Source: Bifidobacterium thermophilum DSM 20210
GTDB lineage: Bacteria; Actinomycetota; Actinomycetes; Actinomycetales; Bifidobacteriaceae
DNA length: 64,000 bases
Assembly (NCBI GenBank): GCA_000771265.1
Contig: JDUB01000002.1
Location: 1-64,000 of the forward strand
Reading direction: 5' to 3'
A program made the translations under genes and the position numbers. The notes beneath the pieces were generated by a model. The model saw nothing but the letters and a program-made list of their open reading frames with translations, did no database searches and was not told the DNA's origin. Shown piece after piece: positions 44,196 through 53,232 of this stretch. Positions within the stretch are counted from its first letter, which is position 1; every line of letters begins with the position of its first letter.

Positions 44196-45161
<966 letters not shown>

Positions 45162-45238
45162 TACGTTCGCGAGCCGTATGGCGCCGTGACTGACTTGATG
45201 TCGTGACGCCATACCCCGGTACACTCGGAACAACAAGG

Positions 45239-45264
45239 AAACCCCGGCCGTTACGCCGGGGTTT
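45239..45264 (+). terminator. Terminator after ldh
   Basis: 10-bp stem AAACCCCGGC/GCCGGGGTTT with a 6-nt loop, 77 bp after the stop. The T-run of the 3' arm makes it a good intrinsic terminator. Confidence 0.85.
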
Positions 45265-45420
45265 CGTCGTATCTGCACGGATGAGAATGGTAATGAGAAG
45301 CGGTTTCGACAGTGCGCAGGTGGCAGTGCGCAGTGCCTATACGCAGGCGGCAGGGCGCTGGCGGCAAGGCGTACGGGCTATGTGTAAGTATGGCTACGGA
45401 ATACCCAAGGAGAGTACGCG

Positions 45421-46413
45421 ATGACGCATGGTGAAGGAGCCTCCCGGAAAGCGGGAAGCAGCAAGGAACATCAGCGCAGGCTGATCATGTCGCTGGCGCT
45501 GACATCGACTGTGTTTATCGCCGAGGTTATCAGCGCCGCGCTGACCGGATCGCTGGCATTGCTGGTGGATGCTGGGCATATGCTCACTGATCTTTCAGTA
45601 CTGGTCGCCTCGGCGGTGACGGCGATGCTGATGCGACGCAAGCCCAGCAACACCCGGACATGGGGGTGGGCTCGGCTGGAGGTCATCACTGCGGCGCTCG
45701 GTGCGTTGGTGTTGTTGTTCGTCGGGGTCTATGCGCTTGTCGAGGCGGGGATGCGCCTGTTCGGCGGAGCAGATGACGGTGTGCGCAGCGTCGGGCTGCT
45801 GATGTTCATGGGCGTGTTGGGTTTGGCGGCAAATATCGGTTCGATTGTCATTCTTCACGGGAACAGCGATGACAACATGAATATGCGTGCGGCCTTTCTC
45901 GAGGTGGTCAATGATGCCCTGGGGTCGGTTGCGGTTATTGTCTCGGCGATTGTGCTGCAATGCACGGGTTGGGGCGGCTTTGATGCGATTGCGGGCGGCA
46001 TCATCGCGTTGATGATGATTCCGCGTGCGGTGTTGCTGCTGCGCAAGGCGGTGCGTGTGCTGTTGGAGGAGACTCCGGAGGGGTTGGATCTCGATGAGGT
46101 TCGAGCACATATGGAACGCGTGCCGCATGTGGTGGCTGTGCATGACCTGCATGCGAGCACGGTATCGACTGGAATGCCGGTGCTGATGGCGCATGTAGTG
46201 GTCGATCCGGGGCTGTCAATGGCGCAGGGGGCGCAGATTCTGGCTCAGTTGCAAAGCTGCCTGCGTGAGCATTTCCCGGTGTCGATTCCGCATACGACCT
46301 TCCAGCTTGAGCCGGCCGGGTGCGAGGCGACCCGCGCGGAACATTTGCACGACGCGCCGGAAGGTGAGGGTGACAGCGGTGATGGTGTTGGGGTTAGTGA
46401 CGCGTCTGATTGA
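45421..46413 (+). CDS. Cation diffusion facilitator (CzcD/ZitB-type metal efflux)
   Basis: 330 residues with about six membrane helices. Exports divalent metal (Zn2+ or similar) in exchange for protons. TM2 carries the metal motif HMLTD in LLVDAGHMLTDLSVL. The TM5 equivalent reads EVVND in FLEVVNDALGSVAVIV, i.e. Glu in place of the common His, which may shift metal preference. A C-terminal cytoplasmic domain begins near LLEETPEGLDLDEVRAHMERVPHVVAVHDLHAS. Start ATG 45421; GGAG upstream. The tail is Glu/Gly/Asp-rich. Confidence 0.9.
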   Translation: MTHGEGASRKAGSSKEHQRRLIMSLALTSTVFIAEVISAALTGSLALLVDAGHMLTDLSVLVASAVTAMLMRRKPSNTRTWGWARLEVITAALGALVLLFVGVYALVEAGMRLFGGADDGVRSVGLLMFMGVLGLAANIGSIVILHGNSDDNMNMRAAFLEVVNDALGSVAVIVSAIVLQCTGWGGFDAIAGGIIALMMIPRAVLLLRKAVRVLLEETPEGLDLDEVRAHMERVPHVVAVHDLHASTVSTGMPVLMAHVVVDPGLSMAQGAQILAQLQSCLREHFPVSIPHTTFQLEPAGCEATRAEHLHDAPEGEGDSGDGVGVSDASD

Positions 46414-46443
46414 GCTGAAGGTGACGCGTCTACTTGAGGGGAT

Positions 46444-46609
46444 ATGTGAGGATTGAGTCGTGCGCCGGGCCGCTCGGTCATTCCGAGCCGGTGTGCTCGG
46501 CGGTTATCTGCCTGTCGTGTGACTGTTGTGTTGCACGCCGAGTCGGTTGGGTGTTCGAATGCGCTTGGTCAGCAGGGCATCTCCCCGTTGTGTGACTGTT
46601 GCGTCGCAT
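46444..46609. repeat. Array C: three 20-bp dyads at 73-bp spacing
   Basis: Dyads start at 46444 (ATGTGAGGATTGAGTCGTGC, degenerate), 46517 (GTGTGACTGTTGTGTTGCAC) and 46590 (GTGTGACTGTTGCGTCGCAT). Both steps are 73 bp. Arms pair when G-T pairs are allowed. A spacer end here (CGGTTATCTGCCTGTC, 46501-46516) is nearly the same as in array D (52739-52754). It lies in the convergent gap between the efflux gene and lexA. Confidence 0.8.
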
Positions 46610-46654
46610 GACGCCGCGACAGATGATTGCGACGTGCGACACCACCAGCAAGAC

Positions 46655-47404
46655 TTAGATTTTGCGCAGAACGGTGACTACTTTGCCCATGATTTGTGCA
46701 TGGGTGCCATCGATGGGGGAGTATGCGGGATTGTGAGGGATGAGCCACACATGACCGTGCTCCTTGCGGAAGGTTTTTACGGTGGCTTCGTCATCGAGCA
46801 GCGCCGCGACGATGTCCCCGTTTTCGGCGTTTTGCTGTTCGCGCACCACCACAAAATCACCGTCGCAGATGGCCGCGTCTACCATGGAATCCCCGTGGAC
46901 TTCGAGCATGAAGAGATTACCCGTGCCGGTGAGCCGTTCTGGGAGCCTCATGACATCTTCGATGTGCTGCTGGGCAGTAATCGGAGTGCCTGCTGCAATC
47001 CTGCCCACAAGGGGCACGTCGCGCGACTCAAGAATGGATTCCTGATCGTCCGTGGATGCTGCCGCCGTGGGGAAGGGAAAAATCTGCGCGGCCTGTTGAT
47101 GCATGGATTTGGACGGAACAGATGGTGTTGCAGTGGACTGATCCTCGACAAGCTCGATGGCACGGCCTTTTTTGGCGCCGATGCGGATATAACCGCGGTC
47201 GGCGAGAACCTGCAGCTGATGCTTGACCGACGACGGGCTTTTCAGACCCACCAAATCACCGATTTCCCGGAATGATGGGGCATAGCCGTGTTTGGCGACA
47301 TGGGAGCGAATGGCATCCAGCACTTGGCGCTGGCGGTTGCTCAACGCCAATGATTGCTGGCTGTGCTCGTCATCATGCCTAGACGGGAATGCGATGGTGC
47401 CCAC
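46655..47404 (-). CDS. lexA: SOS repressor LexA
   Basis: 249 residues. N-terminal winged helix-turn-helix (LSNRQRQVLDAIRSHVAKHGYAPSFREIGDLVGLKSPSSVKHQLQVL), linker, then the S24 self-cleavage domain. The Ala-Gly scissile bond is in GRIAAGTPITAQQ, the nucleophile Ser in EVHGDSMVDAAICDGD and the Lys in ATVKTFRKEHG. It represses the SOS regulon until RecA filaments trigger cleavage. Divergent from the LysM gene across ~260 bp that holds two LexA boxes. Confidence 0.97.
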   Translation of the reverse strand: MGTIAFPSRHDDEHSQQSLALSNRQRQVLDAIRSHVAKHGYAPSFREIGDLVGLKSPSSVKHQLQVLADRGYIRIGAKKGRAIELVEDQSTATPSVPSKSMHQQAAQIFPFPTAAASTDDQESILESRDVPLVGRIAAGTPITAQQHIEDVMRLPERLTGTGNLFMLEVHGDSMVDAAICDGDFVVVREQQNAENGDIVAALLDDEATVKTFRKEHGHVWLIPHNPAYSPIDGTHAQIMGKVVTVLRKI

Positions 47405-47505
47405 ATCAAATCCTTTCGTTCTCCACTAGCATAACCGAGCCCGCGGGAAAAATCAAACAAATGTTCGACACGCCACTTGTCAACTTCGAACGTCCGTGTC
47501 ATAAT

Positions 47506-47537
47506 TAGAACACCTGTTCGATAGAACATATGTTCGA
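47506..47537. promoter_or_regulatory. Two tandem LexA (SOS) boxes
   Basis: TAGAACACCTGTTCGA (47506-47521) and TAGAACATATGTTCGA (47522-47537) match the Gram-positive GAAC-N4-GTTC core. They abut exactly, with 16-bp register. They lie between lexA and the LysM gene. Weaker half sites (TGTTCGA near 47462, TTCGAACG near 47485) lie on the lexA side. Confidence 0.85.
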
Positions 47538-47666
47538 ACGTATTGCGAGTGATCGCAGCGTCGCCGTATGGCGTCGCGGGTTGCAAGGCAGCTGGCACAT
47601 GCGCATGGCTGGTATTGCAGATTAGACATGCGCATGAGGCATAACGCACGGGAAAGGTGGAGAGGT

Positions 47667-48074
47667 ATGCGAGCTCAGGAGTATATGGGGATGCGTTCTG
47701 TTGGCTATCGCTCTGTCCAGACGCGCCCAGGAGAGGGGGTTGGTGTGCTGCATCGGCGTGGAACTGCGCGAGTGTCCGCGATCGCTGCAGCGAGCAGCCG
47801 GTCTGTGCTGTCGAAAGGTTTGATTGTCGCCTTGCTGGCGATCGCGGTGGTGTTCGGGTGGAGCATGCTAGAACCGCGGACTGCGGAATCGGCAACCCCG
47901 GTGCAAACCGTAACCTATCAAGTGCAGGCGGGGGATACCTTGTGGCAGTATGCGCAGGAGGTGACTCCTGCTGGCGGTGACGTGAACCAGAAGGTTGATG
48001 AAATCGTCAGACTCAACAACTTGCAATCCACTGGTCTCAAACCGGGGGAATCAATTGTGGTGCCCATTGACTGA
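47667..48074 (+). CDS. LysM membrane protein, SOS-linked division suppressor (ChiZ/DivS/YneA-like)
   Basis: 135 residues from ATG 47667 with GGAGAGG upstream; an in-frame upstream ATG would add 33 residues. A ~45-residue basic N-terminus, one membrane helix ([18 protein letters not shown]) and a C-terminal LysM domain ([20 protein letters not shown] ... [24 protein letters not shown]) are seen. In Bacillus (yneA) and actinobacteria (Rv2719c/divS) a LysM protein sits divergent from lexA and next to nrdR, and blocks division during DNA damage. The two LexA boxes upstream support the same role. Confidence 0.85.
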   Translation: MRAQEYMGMRSVGYRSVQTRPGEGVGVLHRRGTARVSAIAAASSRSVLSKGLIVALLAIAVVFGWSMLEPRTAESATPVQTVTYQVQAGDTLWQYAQEVTPAGGDVNQKVDEIVRLNNLQSTGLKPGESIVVPID

Positions 48075-48159
48075 CGATGGTCGGTTGGTTCGCCTTGATA
48101 CTGGCCACTGGTTGACAAGCGGGAACGGCAAGTTGGGGCTGTCGACTATGGTTGAAGGT

Positions 48160-48630
48160 ATGCATTGCCCGTTTTGCCAGAATCCTGAAACCAAGGTGGT
48201 CGACACCCGTATCAACGAGGACGGTCATTCCATTCGTCGTCGTCGTGAGTGCCTCAAATGCGGCAGGCGTTTTACTACGGTGGAAACCACAATGCTTCTG
48301 GTACAGAAACGCTCGGGCAATGTGGAGCCGTTCGACCGCAACAAGGTGGTCAACGGTGTGCGTAAAGCTTGCCAGGGTAGGCCGATTGACGAGGATCAGC
48401 TCAAGATGCTCGGTCAGCGGGTGGAGGAAGATCTGCGATCCCGCGGTCTGGCGACTGTCAAATCCGACGAGGTAGGCAAAGCGATTCTCAAACCGTTGCG
48501 CGATTTGGATGAAGTCGCGTACATGAGATTCGCCAGCGTGTATCAGAACTTTGAAAACCTGCAAGACTTCCAGCATGCTATCGATGAGCTGAACGCCAGC
48601 AAAGCTAAGGAACTCAACGGCGTTCACTGA
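48160..48630 (+). CDS. nrdR: Ribonucleotide reductase repressor NrdR
   Basis: 156 residues. Start [22 protein letters not shown] lies upstream. An N-terminal zinc ribbon (CPFC ... CLKCGRRF) is followed by an ATP-cone ([30 protein letters not shown]). It represses nrd genes when dATP is high. It follows the LysM gene by 85 bp and the lexA-LysM-nrdR cluster matches other actinobacteria. Confidence 0.96.
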   Translation: MHCPFCQNPETKVVDTRINEDGHSIRRRRECLKCGRRFTTVETTMLLVQKRSGNVEPFDRNKVVNGVRKACQGRPIDEDQLKMLGQRVEEDLRSRGLATVKSDEVGKAILKPLRDLDEVAYMRFASVYQNFENLQDFQHAIDELNASKAKELNGVH

Positions 48631-48735
48631 CCATGTGCTGGTGATTGACATGGTTGCTTTTGCAGACGGCTCGCATCTCGCTGTTCTCAGTCAGATGTGA
48701 CATGTTGACATGTGATGACACAGACTCACATAAGA

Positions 48736-48768
48736 AACCGGTCAGGCCGCCTAGTAACCTGACCGGTT
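48736..48768. terminator. Bidirectional terminator between nrdR and serA
   Basis: Perfect 11-bp stem AACCGGTCAGG/CCTGACCGGTT with an 11-nt loop, in the convergent gap. A-rich and T-rich flanks let it serve both strands. Confidence 0.8.
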
Positions 48769-48841
48769 GTGATATCAGCTGAATACAGCTACCTGAAACG
48801 CGCCTACGAACTCACTCGCATTAATAAACGCGTCACGAGTG

Positions 48842-50071
48842 TCAGTGTTCAGTGTCTTCCACCGTGTTGCCGTCGGTGAGGACACGCATACGAATCGTGC
48901 CTTCGATATGACTCAGCGCGTCAATCGTCGCCTGATCTGGGACTTCGGCGACGTCAGTGACCACGTATCCCAACTCACCTTCAGTGCCGAGGGACTGTGC
49001 TGAGATGTTGATGTTCTCCTCGCCGAGGATGTGGTTCATCTTGCCCAGCACGCCAGGCAGATTGGCATGAAGATGCGCGATGCGTGCGACGCCGCGGTTG
49101 TTGCCGAGGTTGAGCTGCGGGAAGTTCACGGACAGCGCTGCAGAACCCTTGAACCAGTAGTCTTCCAGACGCTGCGATACGAAATGGCCGATGGATTCCT
49201 GAGCTTCGAGCGTCGAACCGCCGATATGCGGTGTCAGGATCATATTGTCCTCGTCAGCCAGCGGCGTGGTGAACGCATCGCCGCTCTTCTTAGGCTCGAC
49301 CGGGAACACGTCAACGGCCGCACCGGAGATATGCCCGGAATCCAGATGGCGCTTGAGCGCGTCCAAATCCGCGACAAAACCGCGAGACAGGTTGATAAAA
49401 ATAGCGCCCTGCTTCATGTGGGAGAACTGTTCCTCGCCAAAGAAGCCAGTGTTCGACTTGCGCCCGTCCACATGCAGCGTCACGGCATCGGACTGCTCAA
49501 GGAGCTCATTGAGACTCGACATGCGCTTGGCGTTGCCCATCGCGAGCTTCTCCTCAAGATCGTAGAACAGGACGCGCATGCCCATGGCCTCGGCGAGAAC
49601 CGAAAGCTGGGAGCCGATATTGCCATAGCCGATGATGCCGAGCGTCTTGCCACGCACTTCGTGGGAACCGCTGGCGGACTTGTCCCACACACCGTGCTTC
49701 ATATGGTGCGTGTGCGCAGGAATGCGGCGCATCAGGCAGATGATATCGCAGATGACCAGTTCCACCACGGAACGGGTATTCGAATACGGCGCGTTGAACA
49801 CGGCGATGCCGCGCTTGCCCGCGTAATCGAGATCGACCTGGTTGGTGCCGATGCAGAAGCAGCCGATCGCGGTCAGGTCGGGACGGGCGTCGATCACCTT
49901 GCGCGTGACATTCGTCTTGGAGCGAATGCCCAGCAGATCAACACCTTCGAGCGCGTCGATGAGCTCATCCTCGCTCAGAGCGCCCTTGAGCGTTTCCACT
50001 TCAAAACCGTGGTCTCGCAGCGATTGCGCCGCGAACGGATGAATATTCTCTAATAACAATGCTTTGGGCAT
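48842..50071 (-). CDS. serA: D-3-phosphoglycerate dehydrogenase
   Basis: 409 residues, the length of E. coli SerA. First step of serine synthesis. NAD motif LGIIGYGNIGSQLSVLAEAMG; catalytic Arg in INLSRGFVADLDAL, Glu/His pair with LTPHIGGSTLEAQ; then a C-terminal ACT domain (GVLGKMNHILGEENINISAQSLGTEGELGYVVTDV) that binds serine for feedback. Start MPKALLLENIHP. Adjacent to and codirectional with the helicase gene (10 bp gap). Confidence 0.95.
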   Translation of the reverse strand: MPKALLLENIHPFAAQSLRDHGFEVETLKGALSEDELIDALEGVDLLGIRSKTNVTRKVIDARPDLTAIGCFCIGTNQVDLDYAGKRGIAVFNAPYSNTRSVVELVICDIICLMRRIPAHTHHMKHGVWDKSASGSHEVRGKTLGIIGYGNIGSQLSVLAEAMGMRVLFYDLEEKLAMGNAKRMSSLNELLEQSDAVTLHVDGRKSNTGFFGEEQFSHMKQGAIFINLSRGFVADLDALKRHLDSGHISGAAVDVFPVEPKKSGDAFTTPLADEDNMILTPHIGGSTLEAQESIGHFVSQRLEDYWFKGSAALSVNFPQLNLGNNRGVARIAHLHANLPGVLGKMNHILGEENINISAQSLGTEGELGYVVTDVAEVPDQATIDALSHIEGTIRMRVLTDGNTVEDTEH

Positions 50072-50080
50072 ACTACTACC

Positions 50081-52378
50081 TTAAATCATCAATTGACGTT
50101 CGTCATCCTCTGTCCGCACTATAAGCAGACGTTGTGTCGGACGGGTCATCGCCACGTACAAATCCGCGGCGGCCACAAGTCGTGAAGGCGCGGTCTGTTC
50201 GATCTCTCCGGGTTCGACGACAATGACCGCGTCGAATTCCAAGCCTTTGACTTCCTCGGTGGTGCACACCATGACCTGTCGGTCCCAACTGCTCTGCTCA
50301 GCAAGTCGCTTGTAGCGATCTTCAGGCAGTCCATCGCGCAACGCGTTGTCGACCGTTGATTGCATGGCGGGAAGCCGCTCGGGGGAGCAGATGACCGCGA
50401 TGCGTCCGGTGCCGTCATCGCTGATGAACTCCTTGACCAGGCCGAGCGTGCGCGAGGCGACATCTGCGTTGAGTTCGGCATCAGAATGCACAAGAACGCG
50501 CCGGACGGAATCGTCTACATGCCGAACGGCCTTGACCGTCGAGACATACAGGCCCTCCCGCTGAGCGAACTCAGAGGCCAAGTCGGAGACTTCTTGCGGA
50601 TTGCGGTAATCGATGGTCAATTCGTTGAGATCCCAATGATCAGGCCCGAACAGCCGGTCCATGGTTTTCGCCCACGAGCGTGTGCCGCCGAGCGCAGAGG
50701 TTTGCGCGACATCTCCGACGATTGTGAACGAACGCGACGGACAGCGTCTGATGAGCATCCGCCAATCCATGGCGGTCAGTTCCTGCGCCTCATCGACGAC
50801 GATATGCCCGTAAGTCCATTCTCGGTCGGCTGCCGCATGCTGGGCTATGAGTTCGTCGTCGCCGCCGTTGATATTGTCCAGCAGCATTTGCGAAGTGACG
50901 ATACCTGTGCCGATGCCGGCCTGTGCGAGCGTATCGCTGGCGAACTGTTCCTCTTCGGCTCGCTTGGCGTCCTGCGCCGCCTGCCGTGCGGCTTGGCGGG
51001 GGTCGGGGCCGAGCAGCTCCAACGCTTCGTCGAGCAGAGGGATGTCGGAACGGGTCAGCGGCGAGCCTTTCGGCCTGGTCAGAATGCGGATATCGCTGTC
51101 CGTCAGCCATGGGGCATATGCACGCAGCTGATGCGGCTTGGCGAACATCTGATCGATCAGCCATTCGCCGGTCATCGGCAACCATGCTTTGTTCAGGGTA
51201 ATTCGGATCTGGTCGTTCATACGCAACTGCGAGACGATGTCGGACAGTTCTGCCTGATTCGGCTGATAATCGAGTTGCTCGACGTACCGGTTGCGCAACG
51301 CGCTGAGCATGCTGCGCACGAAGGTTTCACGCGCCTTGTTGTGTGGCTGGCGTGTACGTTTCGCGTCGGCGATCGCCTGTTCAATATCCGTACGGAGCAT
51401 GGGCACTTTGAAACCGTTGAGCGTAACGACAGGCAATCGTTGCGGAACGCGTTCACGCGCAGCCACTGCATGCTCGATCGCGTGGCGCATGCGATAATCG
51501 CCTTTTAGCATGGCGGCTTTCGCGTCATCCTCGTGTGTCGCGACGACACCGGGGATGAGGTCGGCGATGGTGCGGCTGACCACGCCGGTCTCGCCGAGCG
51601 AGGGGAGCACCTGATCGATGTAATGCAGGAAGCTGGTGCTCGGGCCGATGACCAAGACGCCGGAATTGGCGAGTCTGCGACGGTGCGTATACAGCAGATA
51701 TGCGGCGCGATGCAGCGCGACAGCGGTTTTGCCGGTTCCTGGTCCGCCCTGAACGATGACCACACGGTCGAGCGGCGCACGGATGATGCGATCCTGTTCC
51801 GCCTGAATGGTGGCGACGATATCGGTCATCTTCCCGGTACGCTTCGAGTTGAGCGACGCGAGTAGCGCGCCCTCGCCGGTCAGTGTGCCGGCGTCGGAGG
51901 CTTTACCGACCTGATCGGCGTGTACGTCGAGCACCTCGTCCTCAACCCCGACGACCTCGCGGAAATGAAGTGTGATATGGCGTCGCATGACGATATCGCC
52001 ATGATGCGACGGGGTCGCCTCATAGAACGGGCGGGCGGCTTCGGCACGCCAATCGGTGAGAATAGGTTCATGGTCGGCGCTGGACAGGCCGATTCTGCCG
52101 ATGTACCGGCGTTTGCCGTGCACGTCGTCAAGACGACCGAACACCAGACGATCCTCGACTGCGCGCAGCTGCATCAGCCGATCCTCGTACATGGTGGCGA
52201 AGGAATCACGTTCGGTGCGCTGGGTCGGCGAGCCGTGCGACCCCGCGGCACGTACTTTCGCCAGACGCTGCCGGGCTTGGTCACGCAGTGCGTCAAGCCG
52301 ATTGTAGGCGCGGGTGACCGCCTGCTGTTCCTCGTGAAGCTGGGAGGAGTATGTCGTCATGCTGTTCCGTTTCTGCAT
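50081..52378 (-). CDS. HelD-like superfamily I helicase (RNA polymerase associated)
   Basis: 765 residues; a start at ATG 52360 would give 759. An N-terminal coiled-coil arm (HEEQQAVTRAYNRLDALRDQARQRL), a HelD-type middle (YIGRIGLSSADHEPILTDWRAEAARPFYEATP), Walker A VIVQGGPGTGKTAVALHRAAYLLY and UvrD-type motifs (GHIVVDEAQELTAMDWRML; FTIVGDVAQTSALGGTRSW; VMVCTTEEVKGLEFDAVIVVEP; LYVAMTRPTQRLLIV). HelD proteins bind and recycle stalled RNA polymerase; some actinobacterial types lower rifampicin sensitivity. Specific role is inferred from the architecture. Confidence 0.9.
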   Translation of the reverse strand: MQKRNSMTTYSSQLHEEQQAVTRAYNRLDALRDQARQRLAKVRAAGSHGSPTQRTERDSFATMYEDRLMQLRAVEDRLVFGRLDDVHGKRRYIGRIGLSSADHEPILTDWRAEAARPFYEATPSHHGDIVMRRHITLHFREVVGVEDEVLDVHADQVGKASDAGTLTGEGALLASLNSKRTGKMTDIVATIQAEQDRIIRAPLDRVVIVQGGPGTGKTAVALHRAAYLLYTHRRRLANSGVLVIGPSTSFLHYIDQVLPSLGETGVVSRTIADLIPGVVATHEDDAKAAMLKGDYRMRHAIEHAVAARERVPQRLPVVTLNGFKVPMLRTDIEQAIADAKRTRQPHNKARETFVRSMLSALRNRYVEQLDYQPNQAELSDIVSQLRMNDQIRITLNKAWLPMTGEWLIDQMFAKPHQLRAYAPWLTDSDIRILTRPKGSPLTRSDIPLLDEALELLGPDPRQAARQAAQDAKRAEEEQFASDTLAQAGIGTGIVTSQMLLDNINGGDDELIAQHAAADREWTYGHIVVDEAQELTAMDWRMLIRRCPSRSFTIVGDVAQTSALGGTRSWAKTMDRLFGPDHWDLNELTIDYRNPQEVSDLASEFAQREGLYVSTVKAVRHVDDSVRRVLVHSDAELNADVASRTLGLVKEFISDDGTGRIAVICSPERLPAMQSTVDNALRDGLPEDRYKRLAEQSSWDRQVMVCTTEEVKGLEFDAVIVVEPGEIEQTAPSRLVAAADLYVAMTRPTQRLLIVRTEDDERQLMI

Positions 52379-52609
52379 TTCGGGTGCTGCAATTCAGGCA
52401 TTCTAGTGTAGCGCGAGGCTTCTACGTTGTTCCTGCGTTGTTCCCTGTTGTCGCTGATTTTCAGCTGGGCTTGATGTTGCTGGTGGGGCGGCGAACAGTC
52501 GGATGTCGTCGGATTGCTGATGTGCTGGTTTCGACATGGGGGTGTGCCGCCGCCGGTGCTGTGTTTCGTGGCTCCGCCTGCTGGCGCGTGGGGCGCATCG
52601 AGCTGCGTT

Positions 52610-52864
52610 GTGTGAGTGAATCCTCACATGATGACGAGTCGGGACGCTCTGCCGGACAGATTGTGGGTGTATCTGCCCGGCGTGCGACTCTGCGATCGCA
52701 CTGTGGGGAGGTGGAGCGCCTAGCTGGTTTCAATTAGTGGGTTATCTGCCTGCCGTGCGACTTGGCGGTCGCACGGTGGGGACATCGGCGCGGTTGAGGC
52801 GATCAGCTGGCGCGCTCTGCGTTATCAGCTTGCTGTGCGACCCCGCGTTATTTCCTCTCGCATG
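52610..52864. repeat. Array D: dyads at 72-73-bp spacing, followed by degenerate copy
   Basis: Dyads start at 52610 (GTGTGAGTGAATCCTCACAT, array-A type), 52682 (GTGCGACTCTGCGATCGCAC) and 52755 (GTGCGACTTGGCGGTCGCAC, perfect 7-6-7). The steps are 72 and 73. A broken copy begins at 52835 (GTGCGACCCCGCG ... CTCGCATG). A 16-bp spacer end (TATCTGCC core) precedes the second, third and last copies at 52666, 52739 and 52819. It lies in the 850-bp gap between the helicase and mraZ. Confidence 0.85.
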
Positions 52865-53148
52865 GCTGGTGACTTGCATTTAGAGATGGGCGATACAGCC
52901 GATTTTTAGGGATGGTTCACCACAAAAGCATCAATCCCTAGCGCAATCCGTAATGTATGTAGGAAAAATGGTGATTGCATCACCATAGATATGGGATTGG
53001 TGTGGGAAACGCTTGTCGAACGGTAATCTGAGCGCGATGGGGTCGAGCGGGGAATTGGCAGGATTTTCGAGCGAAACGCCTGTGTCGAACCGGTTTTCGA
53101 ATGATGGCAACGGTTTGAGCGCGATATCGTGAGTTTTTTGTGTCGTGA

Positions 53149-53183
53149 TGGGGAAAATTGGTGAATTGTGGGGTAAAGTGGTG
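53149..53183 (+). promoter_or_regulatory. MraZ operator: four TGGKG repeats at 10-bp period
   Basis: TGGGG (53149), TGGTG (53159), TGGGG (53169) and TGGTG (53179), each separated by 5 bp, upstream of mraZ. MraZ is known to bind several TGGGN-type direct repeats on one helix face to repress its own operon. Confidence 0.8.
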
Positions 53184-53232
53184 AGTCAGCTGTGGCGACG
53201 CGAAACAACATGGGCAAAAGGAGGTGGGTCCA

